Shown here in pieces: positions 34,395 through 43,013 of a DNA stretch of 64,000 nt; positions within the stretch are counted from its first letter, which is position 1; every line of letters starts with the position of its first letter. A program made the position numbers and the translations under genes. The DNA lies in assembly GCA_021325515.1 (NCBI GenBank), contig JAJPHC010000039.1:62001-126000 (forward strand), written 5' to 3'. A model generated the notes under the pieces. That model was not told the origin of the DNA. It saw nothing but the letters and a program-made list of their open reading frames with translations, and searched no databases. The DNA is from Acidobacteriota bacterium (GTDB taxonomy: Bacteria > Acidobacteriota > Thermoanaerobaculia > Gp7-AA8).

Positions 34395-35161
34395 ACCGCG
34401 CGCATCGCCAGCTTCAGAATCTCCCGGTGCGTGAAGTAGTTCACCGCCGGATCATCCAGGTGGAAGCTGTAGGTGAACTTGTCCTCGTTGTCCGCGATGA
34501 ACGTGAACTTGAAGTAGCGGTCTTCGCGTCCATCGGCGAACTCCTTCACGTTCGGTGAGAAGCCGTCGTCTTCGGCCACCGACAGCACGCGATACAGCTT
34601 GTGCGGGCTGATCGGCAGATCCTCGGGCGGATAGTGGATGAACTGGATCGCGTAGATCTGCTTCGGATCGATCTCGCGCTGCGGATAGTGATCCGCCGCC
34701 CCTTCCGCCGCCGCGCCGGTGAACCACGTCTCGTCTTCCTTGAAGAGGACGAGGTTCGCAGAGTTCTCCGTCATCGGCACGAGGCCGCGATCGAGATGCA
34801 CGTGCTGCTCGGGATCGGACGCATCGCGAAGCTGCGACAGAAGGTCGATCAGATACTGGATCCCTTCCTTCGTTCCGGTGAGCGCGATCTCATCGTCATC
34901 ATCCGAGATCCAGACGTCGAGCCAGGCGTCCTTCGGAACCTTGACGCGGTTCTCCAGCGCATCGAAGCTGATCGGCTGAAAGCCGAGGCGGTCGGCTGCC
35001 GCTTTGAGGAACTCGTCGCAATGAGGATCGTTGATCAGATGCTCGCGCGCGTAGTCGATTGCCGCCTCGTACGCGCGCTTACGACCGAAGTCATGGCTCA
35101 GGTCAAAGGGCCTGATGATCTGGTCGAGAATCTGTGCGTGACGTTCCGCGGGTCGAGACAT
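34391..35161 (-). CDS. hypothetical cytosolic acidic protein
   Basis: 256 residues, MSRPAERHAQILDQIIRPFD at the start. Acidic overall with SDDDDEIALTGTKEG near 90 and a C-terminal half rich in aromatic residues (YAIQFIHYPPEDLPISPHKLYRVLSVAEDDGFSPN, KFTFIADNEDKFTYSFHLDD). It has no membrane segment. No family was recognised; the two halves differ in style and may be separate domains. Its stop codon is part of a palindromic repeat, so the ancestral C terminus may have been different. Confidence 0.72.
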   Translation of the reverse strand: MSRPAERHAQILDQIIRPFDLSHDFGRKRAYEAAIDYAREHLINDPHCDEFLKAAADRLGFQPISFDALENRVKVPKDAWLDVWISDDDDEIALTGTKEGIQYLIDLLSQLRDASDPEQHVHLDRGLVPMTENSANLVLFKEDETWFTGAAAEGAADHYPQREIDPKQIYAIQFIHYPPEDLPISPHKLYRVLSVAEDDGFSPNVKEFADGREDRYFKFTFIADNEDKFTYSFHLDDPAVNYFTHREILKLAMRAV

Positions 35162-35264
35162 GAGTGCCGCCTACAACGAGACCGAATCTATCATATTCCG
35201 GCGGGTTGTCCGGCCGCGCGGAGCGGCCGGAACCTTCGGTCACGCGGGCGATGGCGCAGGGCTT

Positions 35265-35828
35265 CTACGCCCGCTCCCTAGTCTTCCAGTCCCTGTCGAT
35301 ATCCTCGAGAAACGACGCCAGATCGTCAGCGTGCTCTTCCTCTACGGCGAGGATCGTTTCGAGCATGCGCCGCGTCGTGATGTCGTTGTCGCCGATGAAG
35401 CGGATCATTTCGGTGTAGGAGTCGATTGCCACACGCTCGGCGATGAGGTCTTCCTTGATCATGTCGACGAGCGTCTGCCCCTCGACATACTCGGAGTGCG
35501 AACGGGACAGGAGTCCATCCGGGCTGAAGTTCGGCGAGCCGCCGAGCTGCACGATGCGGCCGGCGATCGCGTCGGCGTGCCCCTGCTCTTCGTTCGCGTG
35601 CTGCAGAAATTCCTGAGCGATCGGATCCGAGTGAATGCCCTGCGCCATGAAGTAGTGCCGCTTGTAACGAAGCACACAGACGATCTCCGTCGCCAGCGCT
35701 TCGTTGAGCAGTTTGATCACCGTCTCGCGGTCACCGCGATACCCCTCGGTTACCGCCCCTTCTTCGATGTGCTGCCGCGCGCGGCGGCGCAATTCGGTTA
35801 CGTCCGTCAGGAATGGTTTGTCCGTCAT
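35265..35828 (-). CDS. ferritin-like/bacterioferritin-like di-iron protein
   Basis: 187 residues, ATG at 35826-35828 with GGAGG five nt before. Four-helix bundle: helix A has LNEALATEIVCVLRYKRHYF (first Glu ligand), helix B HANEEQGHADAIAGRI (E-x-x-H), helix C DLIAERVAIDSYTEMI, and helix D EEEHADDLASFLED (E-x-x-H). That is the di-iron ligand set of ferritins and bacterioferritins. It probably stores iron or protects DNA from oxidative damage. The N-terminal extension of about 35 residues is longer than in classic bacterioferritin. Two palindromes lie just upstream. Confidence 0.88.
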   Translation of the reverse strand: MTDKPFLTDVTELRRRARQHIEEGAVTEGYRGDRETVIKLLNEALATEIVCVLRYKRHYFMAQGIHSDPIAQEFLQHANEEQGHADAIAGRIVQLGGSPNFSPDGLLSRSHSEYVEGQTLVDMIKEDLIAERVAIDSYTEMIRFIGDNDITTRRMLETILAVEEEHADDLASFLEDIDRDWKTRERA

Positions 35829-35844
35829 TCATACCTCCATGTAC

Positions 35845-35905
35845 GACAACCTCTCAGGTTGTCCCTCCCCTGTTGTCCTTCGGCGGACAAGCTGAGAGCT
35901 TGCCC
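35845..35905. repeat. palindrome pair upstream of the ferritin-like gene
   Basis: GACAACCT-CTC-AGGTTGTC (35845-35863) and GGACAAGCT-GAG-AGCTTGCCC (35885-35905, one mismatch) lie 21 nt apart in the gap between the ferritin-like start and the GT2 stop. The second is nearly identical to the copy at 34371. Confidence 0.85.
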
Positions 35906-35913
35906 TGCACCTT

Positions 35914-37002
35914 TCAGCGTTCGTGCCCGAACTTCGTTTCGGCGGCGTCATACGTCCGGCCGCGCCACTCCAGTTGACGGCGAAACCCGGTGAGCCACGT
36001 CGAGCGGAAGAAGATCCAGAACCAGATCGCCGTCATGAACGGGTGCAGAAGAAGCGCGTTCCACAAAGGATAGCGAAGGGAGCGAAAAAGGATCACGCGC
36101 GAAATGCTGATCACGATCACCGTGGCAATCGCGTAGACGTTCCCGCACAGCGCGAGCGGAAACGGCAGAAAGTGCACGACGAACGTCAGGACGAGCGTGG
36201 CGATCGCGACGAGGTAGCTCCGCCCGAAGACGGAGAACGCATTCTTCGTGAAGCCTTCGATGATCTCGCGCGGCCCGTGATACATGCGCAGCCACACGAA
36301 AGCATCCGCGCGCGCGGCCTCGGTTCTCTTTCCGTTCCGGCGCAGACGGCGCGCGAGACCGACGTCATCGACGACGGCATCGCGCAACGCCACATGGCCG
36401 CCCGCCTCGTCGTAATCGCGGCGGTAGACGAGATTGCCGGGGCCTCCGCCAACCGCGAGAAACGCGATCTGTCTCCGCTCGCCGATCCAGGTCGGAATGT
36501 AGGAGAAGAGCGTCATCGCGAGCTGCGGCATCGCCGCGTTCTCCCAGAATCCGCGCATCTCGAAGCGCGGCAGGAGCGAGATCATCGAAGCCTTGCGATG
36601 CTGAAGATGCGCGACGGCTGCCGTGATCGCGCCTTGCTCGTAGATGACATCGGCGTCGACGAAGAGCAGCAGCTCGCCGTTCGCGTGCAGCGAGCCCTGA
36701 TGCAGCGCCCACGGCTTGCCGAGCCATCCATCCGGCTTCTCGTCGCCATGAATGACGACGAGGCGCGGATCGCCGATCGACGCGAGGATCTGCGCGGTCG
36801 CGTCGGTCGAACGGTCGTCGACGATGATGACTTCCAGCGCAGCGTAATCCTGCGCGAGCAGCGCGCGCACGGTGCGCTCGATGATGCGCTCCTCGTTCCG
36901 CGCGGGAACGATGACCGAGACGAGGGGGATCGAAGAGAGAGCCTCTCCTCCGCGCAGCTTCGGCAGGAGCCGCAAATTAAAAATCGTCCTCGCCAGGGCC
37001 AT
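35914..37002 (-). CDS. family 2 glycosyltransferase, HpnB/CrtQ-like
   Basis: 362 residues from ATG at 37000-37002. VSVIVPARNEE, EVIIVDDRSTDAT, GWLGKPWALHQG, FVDADVIYEQGA (DxD) and a late RRLRRNGKR block give a GT-A fold. Three or four membrane helices follow (about 260-340). HpnB (hopanoid-linked) and CrtQ (carotenoid glycosyltransferase) share this plan. The same frame continues upstream as a hydrophobic stretch (ISIVVLALWV) to the TAG of the preceding gene without a normal start codon, so either the start at 37002 is right or an unusual codon is used. Substrate unknown. Confidence 0.85.
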   Translation of the reverse strand: MALARTIFNLRLLPKLRGGEALSSIPLVSVIVPARNEERIIERTVRALLAQDYAALEVIIVDDRSTDATAQILASIGDPRLVVIHGDEKPDGWLGKPWALHQGSLHANGELLLFVDADVIYEQGAITAAVAHLQHRKASMISLLPRFEMRGFWENAAMPQLAMTLFSYIPTWIGERRQIAFLAVGGGPGNLVYRRDYDEAGGHVALRDAVVDDVGLARRLRRNGKRTEAARADAFVWLRMYHGPREIIEGFTKNAFSVFGRSYLVAIATLVLTFVVHFLPFPLALCGNVYAIATVIVISISRVILFRSLRYPLWNALLLHPFMTAIWFWIFFRSTWLTGFRRQLEWRGRTYDAAETKFGHER

Positions 37003-37050
37003 GACCCATAAGGCGAGGACGACGATGGAGATCGCGTTCGTAGGAAAAGT

Positions 37051-37770
37051 CTACGCGTTACCGACGCGGCGCTGTGCCTCGAGCACGAACGACGAGTCGG
37101 GATATTCGGTCACGATGCGCTTGTACGCGTCGCGCGATTTCTCGGCGCTCCCCATCGCATCGAAGGCATGCGCCTGCAGTGCGAGCAGTGCGTCGGGCGG
37201 CAGAACCTGCTTGTCCGTCTTCTTCAGCTCGGCTTCGATCTCGTCCACGACCTTCTGTCCTTCGCCGCTGTCGATGCGGATCTGATAGAGGTCATAGAGC
37301 GCCGTCTGCGCGAGGATGTTGTTCTTGTGCTCGCTGACGAATGATTCGAGCAGCTTGCGTGCGCCTGCCATGTCGCCCTTGCCGGCGCTGATGCGCGCAA
37401 GGTAGAGGTTGGCGACGTCCGCGGCATTCGATCCGCTGTATTTCGTCTGCACATCCTTGAATTGCTTCTCGGCGGCGGCGCTGCGCTCCGCGTCGGTGTG
37501 GAACTTCGCGTCGGGCATCGACGGCTGGCCCGGCTGCGTGGGGATGAGCGGCGAGTCCATCGTCTTGATGGCCTCCGCGAGTGCGTCCTGCGCCTTCTGC
37601 TCGCGCGTCGTGCGATAGAAGAAAACGCCGTAGACGAGAACAGCCACGGCCACGAGGCCGCCGACGATGCTGACGAGCAGGCGCTGGTTTTCACGAGCGC
37701 GGGTCGAGAGTGCGCCGACTTCGTCGACGAACTTGTCGTGCTTGAGCTCTCTGCGATGCTGACGATCCAT
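37051..37770 (-). CDS. membrane-anchored TPR protein (YfgM-like)
   Basis: 239 residues from ATG at 37768-37770 (MDRQHRRELKHDKFVDEV). A cytosolic head is followed by one membrane helix (about 36-56, VSIVGGLVAVAVLVYGVFF) and a periplasmic region of TPR-like helix pairs to the end (FVLEAQRRVGNA). This matches the YfgM/TPR_21 layout, a periplasmic partner of SecYEG and chaperones in E. coli. An in-frame extension to 37953 is read through a nonamer repeat and is not a real N terminus. The TAG stop is in the same frame as the downstream GT2 gene. Confidence 0.8.
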   Translation of the reverse strand: MDRQHRRELKHDKFVDEVGALSTRARENQRLLVSIVGGLVAVAVLVYGVFFYRTTREQKAQDALAEAIKTMDSPLIPTQPGQPSMPDAKFHTDAERSAAAEKQFKDVQTKYSGSNAADVANLYLARISAGKGDMAGARKLLESFVSEHKNNILAQTALYDLYQIRIDSGEGQKVVDEIEAELKKTDKQVLPPDALLALQAHAFDAMGSAEKSRDAYKRIVTEYPDSSFVLEAQRRVGNA

Positions 37771-37854
37771 AGGTGTGAAACAGCCTCCAGTGAAAGTGCG
37801 TGAGGGTACCAGAAAGTTGGTAATTTCGCTCGGGAAATCGAGAATTCCCGAGGG

Positions 37855-37968
37855 GATGGGACGAATAGGACGGATAGGACGGATGGGACCGATGGGACAA
37901 AATCCCATGACTCCCATCCGTCCCATCTGTCCCATCCGTCCCATACGTCCCATCCGTCCTATAATCCC
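37855..37968. repeat. nonamer inverted array between divergent genes
   Basis: Left words are ATGGGACGA, ATAGGACGG (twice), ATGGGACCG and ATGGGACAA (37855-37900). After a short centre the right words are ACTCCCATC, CGTCCCATC (three or four, with TGT and ACG variants), and CGTCCTATA (37909-37963). The region between a TPR gene and a polysaccharide deacetylase gene must also contain both promoters. Confidence 0.9.
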
Positions 37969-38051
37969 TTCGAGAATCCCGTCGCCCGACAGGGCACCTC
38001 GTTTGCACCGTCGTCGCCGGGATTTCCGATCGTTTCATCCTCAGGAGCAAC

Positions 38052-39287
38052 ATGACCGCGCGGGCCACGCTGGCAACGGCATTCGTCCTTTTTCTCTCAC
38101 TTCCGATCCTCGCCGGCGGAGCACATCAGAGCCGCATCGAAGAATCGGGAGCGACTGTCCTCTGCTACCACATCGTCGAGTCTCCTCATGATCCCCGCAT
38201 GGAGATCAGCGCCGAGACCTTCGTGCAGCAGATGGACTATCTCGAGATGACGGGCTACACGGTCATCCCGCTGCGCGATCTCTACGACTACGTCGCCGGC
38301 CGCAAGGACTCGCTCCCCCGCCGTTCCGTCGTCGTCACCATCGACGACGGCTGGCGCTCCACCTATACGCAGGTATTTCCGGAGATGAAGAAGCGGCACT
38401 TCCCGTTCACCGTCTTCATCTATCCGCGAATCATCGGCCAGACCGCCTATGCCCTCACGTGGAAGCAGGTGAAGGAGATGGCGGATGCCGGCGTGGACAT
38501 CCAGAGCCACTCGTACTCGCATCCGTTTCTCACGCGGAAACGCCATGCATCGCTCGATGACCGGCAGTACGCCGAATGGCTCCATCGCGAACTGGTGGAG
38601 AGCAAGCGCGTGCTCGAGAAGGAGACGGGCCACACAGTCTCGTTTCTCGCCTATCCCTACGGCGACTTCGATCGCCACCTCGCTGCCGCAGTGTCCGATG
38701 CCGGCTACTCGGCCGCGCTCACCTGCGCGTACGGCCGCGTGAAGCAGGGCTCGGATCCGCTGCGCATGAAGCGGATGGTCGTCGACAAGCAGATGGATTT
38801 CGCCACGTTCCGCCGCTTCCTCGGCGCCGGCCAGATGCCGATCGAGCGCGTCGCACCGCTGCCCGGCCAGGCCTTCGATCCAGCGAAGCCGGTGGTGCAG
38901 GCGAAGATCCCGAACTACAAGTCGATCGATCCAAAGTCGGTCGGCACGGCGCTGATGAGCATCGGGACCGTTCCGTACACGTACGATCCGAAGGACGGTT
39001 CGATCACGCTCGCATTACAGAGCGTGGTTGCGAATCTGAAGGGGAAGTATCAGCGCGCGCTCGTCTGGGCCAACGACACGAAGGGCCGGCGCGTCGAGGC
39101 CTCGTGGACGTTCAAGATGCCGAGCGCCGATGACGGCAGAGGCGTCGCGAATCCGCTCGACCCGGCGGTCTGCCCGCCGCCGCTGCAGAAGCCTCTGGAC
39201 GATCCCGCGGCGGTGCCGCTGCCGTCGGAGATCGCCGTACCGGCAGGCGCCGCGGTGATCACGCACGCTGGTGCACCGAAGCGTTAG
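38052..39287 (+). CDS. secreted polysaccharide deacetylase (CE4/NodB)
   Basis: 411 residues; CAGGAGCAAC before the ATG is a good ribosome site. A signal peptide ends at about residue 22. The NodB domain (about 35-235) has VLCYHIVE, TIDDGW (catalytic Asp and metal Asp), HSYSHPFL (metal His pair), and AYPYGDFD. It resembles PgaB/IcaB-like and YadE-type deacetylases that remove acetyl groups from poly-GlcNAc or peptidoglycan. The C-terminal 150 residues (from about 260) form a beta-rich extra domain with no assignment. It diverges from the TPR gene. Confidence 0.88.
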   Translation: MTARATLATAFVLFLSLPILAGGAHQSRIEESGATVLCYHIVESPHDPRMEISAETFVQQMDYLEMTGYTVIPLRDLYDYVAGRKDSLPRRSVVVTIDDGWRSTYTQVFPEMKKRHFPFTVFIYPRIIGQTAYALTWKQVKEMADAGVDIQSHSYSHPFLTRKRHASLDDRQYAEWLHRELVESKRVLEKETGHTVSFLAYPYGDFDRHLAAAVSDAGYSAALTCAYGRVKQGSDPLRMKRMVVDKQMDFATFRRFLGAGQMPIERVAPLPGQAFDPAKPVVQAKIPNYKSIDPKSVGTALMSIGTVPYTYDPKDGSITLALQSVVANLKGKYQRALVWANDTKGRRVEASWTFKMPSADDGRGVANPLDPAVCPPPLQKPLDDPAAVPLPSEIAVPAGAAVITHAGAPKR

Positions 39288-39309
39288 CCTTCCCTCTCGC
39301 TGAGCTGCG

Positions 39310-39606
39310 TCACGGCAGCCGGATCTCGGGATCCTCGTCGCGCTCGCGATACAGGATCACGATCTTCCCGATCGAGCCGGCGATCTGCGCGCCCGTCGCT
39401 TCCGCCAGCCGCTCCGCCAGCGCCTTGCGCTGCGCAGAATCATCGGACTCGATGCGCACTTTGATCAGCTCATGTGCATCGAGCGACTTCTTCGCCTCGG
39501 CGACCACCGTCTCGCGCAAACCGCCGCGTCCGAGACGGACAACAGGCGACAACGGATGAGCCAGGCCTTTCAGATATTGCTTCTGTTTCGGTGTGAGGAC
39601 AGCCAT
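39310..39606 (-). CDS. yhbY: YhbY-type CRM domain RNA-binding protein
   Basis: 98 residues from ATG at 39604-39606 (MAVLTPKQKQYLKGLAHPLSPVV). It is the typical single CRM domain: LTPKQKQYLKGLAHPL, VVRLGRGGLRETV, ELIKVRI, and GSIGKIVILYRE. Members bind the large ribosomal subunit precursor. It is usual length (about 97). It diverges from an outer-membrane barrel gene 42 bp away, so their promoters overlap. Confidence 0.93.
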   Translation of the reverse strand: MAVLTPKQKQYLKGLAHPLSPVVRLGRGGLRETVVAEAKKSLDAHELIKVRIESDDSAQRKALAERLAEATGAQIAGSIGKIVILYRERDEDPEIRLP

Positions 39607-39648
39607 GCGCGGATCGTACTGGCAATCGCTGTGCAAAGCGAACGCGTC

Positions 39649-40341
39649 ATGCGAAGTGCCTGGACAGTTCTCTCTCTTCTTCTCATCGCCACGGCGGCCG
39701 GCGCGCAAACATTCGAGATCGGCCCGCGCGTCAGCAACTACTCGACCCATCTGGATACCGATTTCCTGACGCTGCGCACCGGACGCGTGTCGTCATACGG
39801 GCTCGTCGGCAGCTATCGGAACGGCGGCTTCGTGCTGGACTGGATGTACGACCACGACCCGCAGAACGGCATCAGCCTGACGGATCTCGTGATCGATGTC
39901 GGCGACTACGCGCGCGACCGGGGCGAGGTCACCGCCGGATTCCGAATCGTGCCCGGCCTCGATCTGCAGGGCGGCGTGCGGTTCGACGACATCCGCATCG
40001 GCGGCGTCTCGTTCTTCGGCAACTCGATCGCGAACGACCTCAGCATCCAGCATCAGGCGATCGTCGCGGGTGCGAAGTTCCACACGCCCACCAGCGGCCC
40101 TGCGAGCTTCTACCTGCTCGGCCGCGGCATGGTTGGTTCGGCGAAGTTCCGCGACGGCTTCCGCGAAGACGCCGACACCACCGGATATCGTGCCGAGGCA
40201 GGCATTCCGATCCGGCTTGGGCAGTCGAACTGGCTCATCGTCCCCGGCGCGGAGTACGAGCACATCGAGGCGAAGGACGTCGGGTTCCGGCTGAACACGA
40301 ATCGCGCGTTTCTCAACTTCGTCTATTCGACGCGACCGTAG
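39649..40341 (+). CDS. outer-membrane beta-barrel protein
   Basis: 230 residues from ATG 39649; MRSAWTVLSLLLIATAAGAQ is a signal peptide. The mature part alternates short hydrophobic beta strands (YGLVGSYRNGGFVLDWMYDH, GEVTAGFRIVPGLDLQGGVRF, GYRAEAGIPIRLG, FLNFVYSTRP) ending in a strand that closes the barrel. It has about 8 strands. No family could be named. Its TAG stop lies in a 25-bp perfect palindrome shared with the dsbD stop. Confidence 0.8.
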   Translation: MRSAWTVLSLLLIATAAGAQTFEIGPRVSNYSTHLDTDFLTLRTGRVSSYGLVGSYRNGGFVLDWMYDHDPQNGISLTDLVIDVGDYARDRGEVTAGFRIVPGLDLQGGVRFDDIRIGGVSFFGNSIANDLSIQHQAIVAGAKFHTPTSGPASFYLLGRGMVGSAKFRDGFREDADTTGYRAEAGIPIRLGQSNWLIVPGAEYEHIEAKDVGFRLNTNRAFLNFVYSTRP

Positions 40342-40362
40342 TCCCGCCGCCGGCGGGACTAC
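40338..40362. repeat. 25-bp palindrome carrying two stop codons
   Basis: Arms GTAGTCCCGCC (40338-40348) and GGCGGGACTAC (40352-40362) flank GCC. The TAG of the barrel gene (40339-40341) and the TAG of dsbD on the other strand (40359-40361) are both part of the arms. It sits between convergent genes and may terminate both. Confidence 0.9.
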
Positions 40363-42101
40363 TTCACCTGTTTTGCGCGAGCCAGGAACTTCGCCGGCTC
40401 TTCGAATCCGGTCAGCCGCAGCGGTGCGATCTCCCTGCCGTTCGCGTCGAGGAAGATCACCGTCGGCACGCCGGCGATTCCGTACTGCTTCGTCAGCGCG
40501 ATCGTCTTCGGATCTTCCGCCGCGGTCAGATTCGCCTTGATGCGCGCGAATCGATCGAGCTCGCCCGCGACACTCCTGTCGCTGAACGTCTTCTCGTCGA
40601 GCTCCTTACACGGCATGCACCAGTCGGCGTAGAAGTCGATGATCACCGGCTTGTGCGCAGAGGACGCGGCAGCGAGAGACCGGGCGTCGTATGCATCCCA
40701 GCGCAGCCCGCCTTCATGCTTTCTCGGGATCGCAAACGCGGCGCCGGCGATGAGCAGCAGAATCGCGATCGCGATGCGCAGCGCTCGCGCCCCTTGTGCG
40801 CGTGACGCGAAGAGGAAGATCGCACCGATCAGCAGACTCGCCGCAACGCCATAGCGGAACCAGGTGTCGCCGATCAATGGGCGGAGGAAGTAGAACGCCA
40901 TCGCGATGAGAATGAACCCCATCGCTTTCTTCACCTGCACCATCCACATGCCCGAGCGCGGCAGCGAGCTCGCGGCCGACGAGAAGATGCCGAGCAGCAG
41001 ATACGGCACGCCAAGCCCGAGGGCCAGGACGAAGAACATGAGGAAACCGAGGAGCGGAGAACCGAGTTGCGCGACGAGCGCGATGAGAGAGATGACGAAC
41101 GGTCCGACGCACGGCGCGGCGACGATGCCGATGAGCAAGCCCATCACCAGAGCGCCGGCGAGGCCGGCCTGGCCGCCGGAGCGGTCGCTGATGAAGTGCG
41201 GCACCGTGATCTCGAACAGGCCGAACATCGACGACGAAAGAACGAGCATCAGCAGCGCGAAGAAGATCAGCACAACCGGGAGTTGCAGCCAGGCGCCGAA
41301 CAGCCGCCCGGACAACGCCGAGAAGACGCCGAGTGTCGAGTACGTGATCGCGATGCCGAGAACGTAGAGCGTGGAGAGCGCGACGCGATGACCGCGGCTG
41401 CCGCCGCTCTGCGATCCGAAGTAGCCGATCGTGATCGGGATCAGCGGATAGACGCACGGCGTCAGATTGAGCGCGAGGCCGAGGACGAAGACGGCGAGCA
41501 GCGTGAGCGGAAGGCCGCGCTGTGCGAACGTGCCGCCGATGTTGCTCGAGAAGAGATTCGCATTCTTCGGCGCGTCGGTGAATCTCGTGAAGTTCGTCCC
41601 CTGAGAGGGAACTGCCTGGACAGGCGGGGGCGCCTGTCCTACACCGAATTCCACGGTCGCGTTCTTCGGCGGGAGGCAGACCTTGTCGTTGCACGACTGG
41701 TAGTGCAGCGTCGCGACGATCGTCTTCGCGCCCGCCTTCAGCTTTGCGGTGAAGGGGATCTGAATCATTCCCTCGTAGACCGCGAGCTGTGAGCCGGCGC
41801 TGAACGTGAACGTCTTCACTTCATGCGGCGGAAACTTCGCGTCGATCAGCTCGGCGTTCTCGAGCTTCAGCGTCGTCGGGATCGAGAACTGATCGAGCGG
41901 CGTCGCGGAATTGATGTGCCACGAAGGCGCAATCTTCGCGACGATCGTCCCCTGCACCGTCTCGCCGCTTTGCGACTGCACACTCCCTTCGAGTGTGACC
42001 TGCGGCGCCGCCGTGCCTGCATCTCCGCCGAGCGGCGTCAACTGCGCCAGCAGCGGAAGAGACATCAAGAGTGAGAGGAAGAGTGTGACCGCTCGCTTCA
42101 C
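40359..42101 (-). CDS. dsbD: thiol:disulfide interchange protein DsbD
   Basis: 580 residues. Signal peptide to about 20; the N-terminal beta domain has Cys137 and Cys142 (SCNDKVC); eight membrane helices with Cys216 (NLTPCVYP) and Cys331 (APCVGPF); C-terminal thioredoxin fold with Cys495-x-x-Cys498 (WCMPC). The full electron path from thioredoxin to periplasmic partners is present. Residues 154-161 (VGQAPPPV), in the linker between the N-domain and first helix, are encoded by a palindrome at 41618-41642 and appear to be a repeat insertion. It overlaps the thioredoxin-like gene upstream by 4 bp. Confidence 0.95.
   Translation of the reverse strand: MKRAVTLFLSLLMSLPLLAQLTPLGGDAGTAAPQVTLEGSVQSQSGETVQGTIVAKIAPSWHINSATPLDQFSIPTTLKLENAELIDAKFPPHEVKTFTFSAGSQLAVYEGMIQIPFTAKLKAGAKTIVATLHYQSCNDKVCLPPKNATVEFGVGQAPPPVQAVPSQGTNFTRFTDAPKNANLFSSNIGGTFAQRGLPLTLLAVFVLGLALNLTPCVYPLIPITIGYFGSQSGGSRGHRVALSTLYVLGIAITYSTLGVFSALSGRLFGAWLQLPVVLIFFALLMLVLSSSMFGLFEITVPHFISDRSGGQAGLAGALVMGLLIGIVAAPCVGPFVISLIALVAQLGSPLLGFLMFFVLALGLGVPYLLLGIFSSAASSLPRSGMWMVQVKKAMGFILIAMAFYFLRPLIGDTWFRYGVAASLLIGAIFLFASRAQGARALRIAIAILLLIAGAAFAIPRKHEGGLRWDAYDARSLAAASSAHKPVIIDFYADWCMPCKELDEKTFSDRSVAGELDRFARIKANLTAAEDPKTIALTKQYGIAGVPTVIFLDANGREIAPLRLTGFEEPAKFLARAKQVK
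41618..41642. repeat. in-frame palindrome inside dsbD
   Basis: GGACAGGCG (41618-41626), loop GGGG, CGCCTGTCC (41631-41639), then TAC. On the coding strand it opens with GTAGGAC and encodes VGQAPPPV in the domain linker of dsbD. Confidence 0.9.
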
Positions 42102-42943
42102 TGCGCTTTCCCGGAGAGACGGCGTTCCAGATCGGGAAGGATCATGTCGACGTTGGAGACGAGCGACGAGTTGGGAAACGTCTGCTTGAACTTCCGCAGC
42201 TCGTTGGCCGCGCTCTGGATGTTGCCCTGCTCCATGTACGCCTGTCCCAGCAGAAGGCGCGAGCGCTCGTACGCCTCACCCTTCGACTGGACTTTCGAAA
42301 AGGCATTCACGGTCTTGATCGCGGCGTCGTATTTCTTCTGCATGATCTGCGAGACGGCGAGCTCGTAGAACGCCTGATCGCGAATCGCCGGCGGCACACC
42401 CTTCTCGACCGTCAGCGCCTTCAGCCGCGGCTCGCTTTCGGCCACGGCAAAGCGCTGCGTGAACTCGCGCGCGAGGTCGAGCCGCTTCTGATAATCCTTC
42501 GCGATCGACGGCTCCTGCTTCACACGCTGCGCGAAGTCCTTGTAGCGCGACTCCGAATCCTTCACCGATTTCACGAAGTCGTTCGGCGGCGCGTAGCCGC
42601 GGATGATGCCCGCGACCGTCATGTCGGGAGTGATCAGCAGAAACGTCGGGAGCGACGTCACCTGAAATCTCTGCGCGAGCTTGCTGCCGTCCGCCCCATC
42701 CTCGGTGTTCAGGCGAAGGAGGACGAGATCGTCCGTCGCGTTCTGAAAGGCCTGCGAGGGGAAGACCTCCTGCTCCATCCGGTGGCACCATCCGCACCAG
42801 TCGGCGAACATGTCGACGAAGATGAGAGAGTTGCTCGCCTTCGCCTGCTTCTGCGCAGTCGCGAGTGATTTGAGCCAGGGTCCGGCATACGCCTGTGGCA
42901 CCAGGCAAACGACAAACGCAACGGCCATAGCGATACGTTTCAA
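42098..42943 (-). CDS. secreted thioredoxin-fold protein with C-terminal helical repeats
   Basis: 281 residues from a TTG at 42941-42943; GGGAGG six nt before it and the resulting signal peptide (MKRIAMAVAFVVCLVPQAYA) decide the start. The thioredoxin motif is MFADWCGWCHRMEQEVF, followed by VTSLPTFLLI with the cis-Pro. The C-terminal half (about 145-280) has TPR-like helices (AFYELAVSQIMQKKYDAAIKTV, AYMEQGNIQSAANELRKFKQTFP). Being coupled to dsbD by ATGA, it is a likely DsbD-reduced periplasmic partner with a protein-binding tail. Confidence 0.88.
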   Translation of the reverse strand: MKRIAMAVAFVVCLVPQAYAGPWLKSLATAQKQAKASNSLIFVDMFADWCGWCHRMEQEVFPSQAFQNATDDLVLLRLNTEDGADGSKLAQRFQVTSLPTFLLITPDMTVAGIIRGYAPPNDFVKSVKDSESRYKDFAQRVKQEPSIAKDYQKRLDLAREFTQRFAVAESEPRLKALTVEKGVPPAIRDQAFYELAVSQIMQKKYDAAIKTVNAFSKVQSKGEAYERSRLLLGQAYMEQGNIQSAANELRKFKQTFPNSSLVSNVDMILPDLERRLSGKAQ

Positions 42944-43013
42944 GGATTTCCTCCCGCCGTCGGTCACAAACGACCGCCTCCAAAACGCTATTCCGATCCG
43001 GTTTCGCCAGACG

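Noticed and set aside
37771-37953. N-terminal extension of the TPR protein (MGRMGRMGQMG...)
   Set aside because: These codons are the nonamer array read through; the membrane-anchored protein starts naturally at the ATG at 37770.
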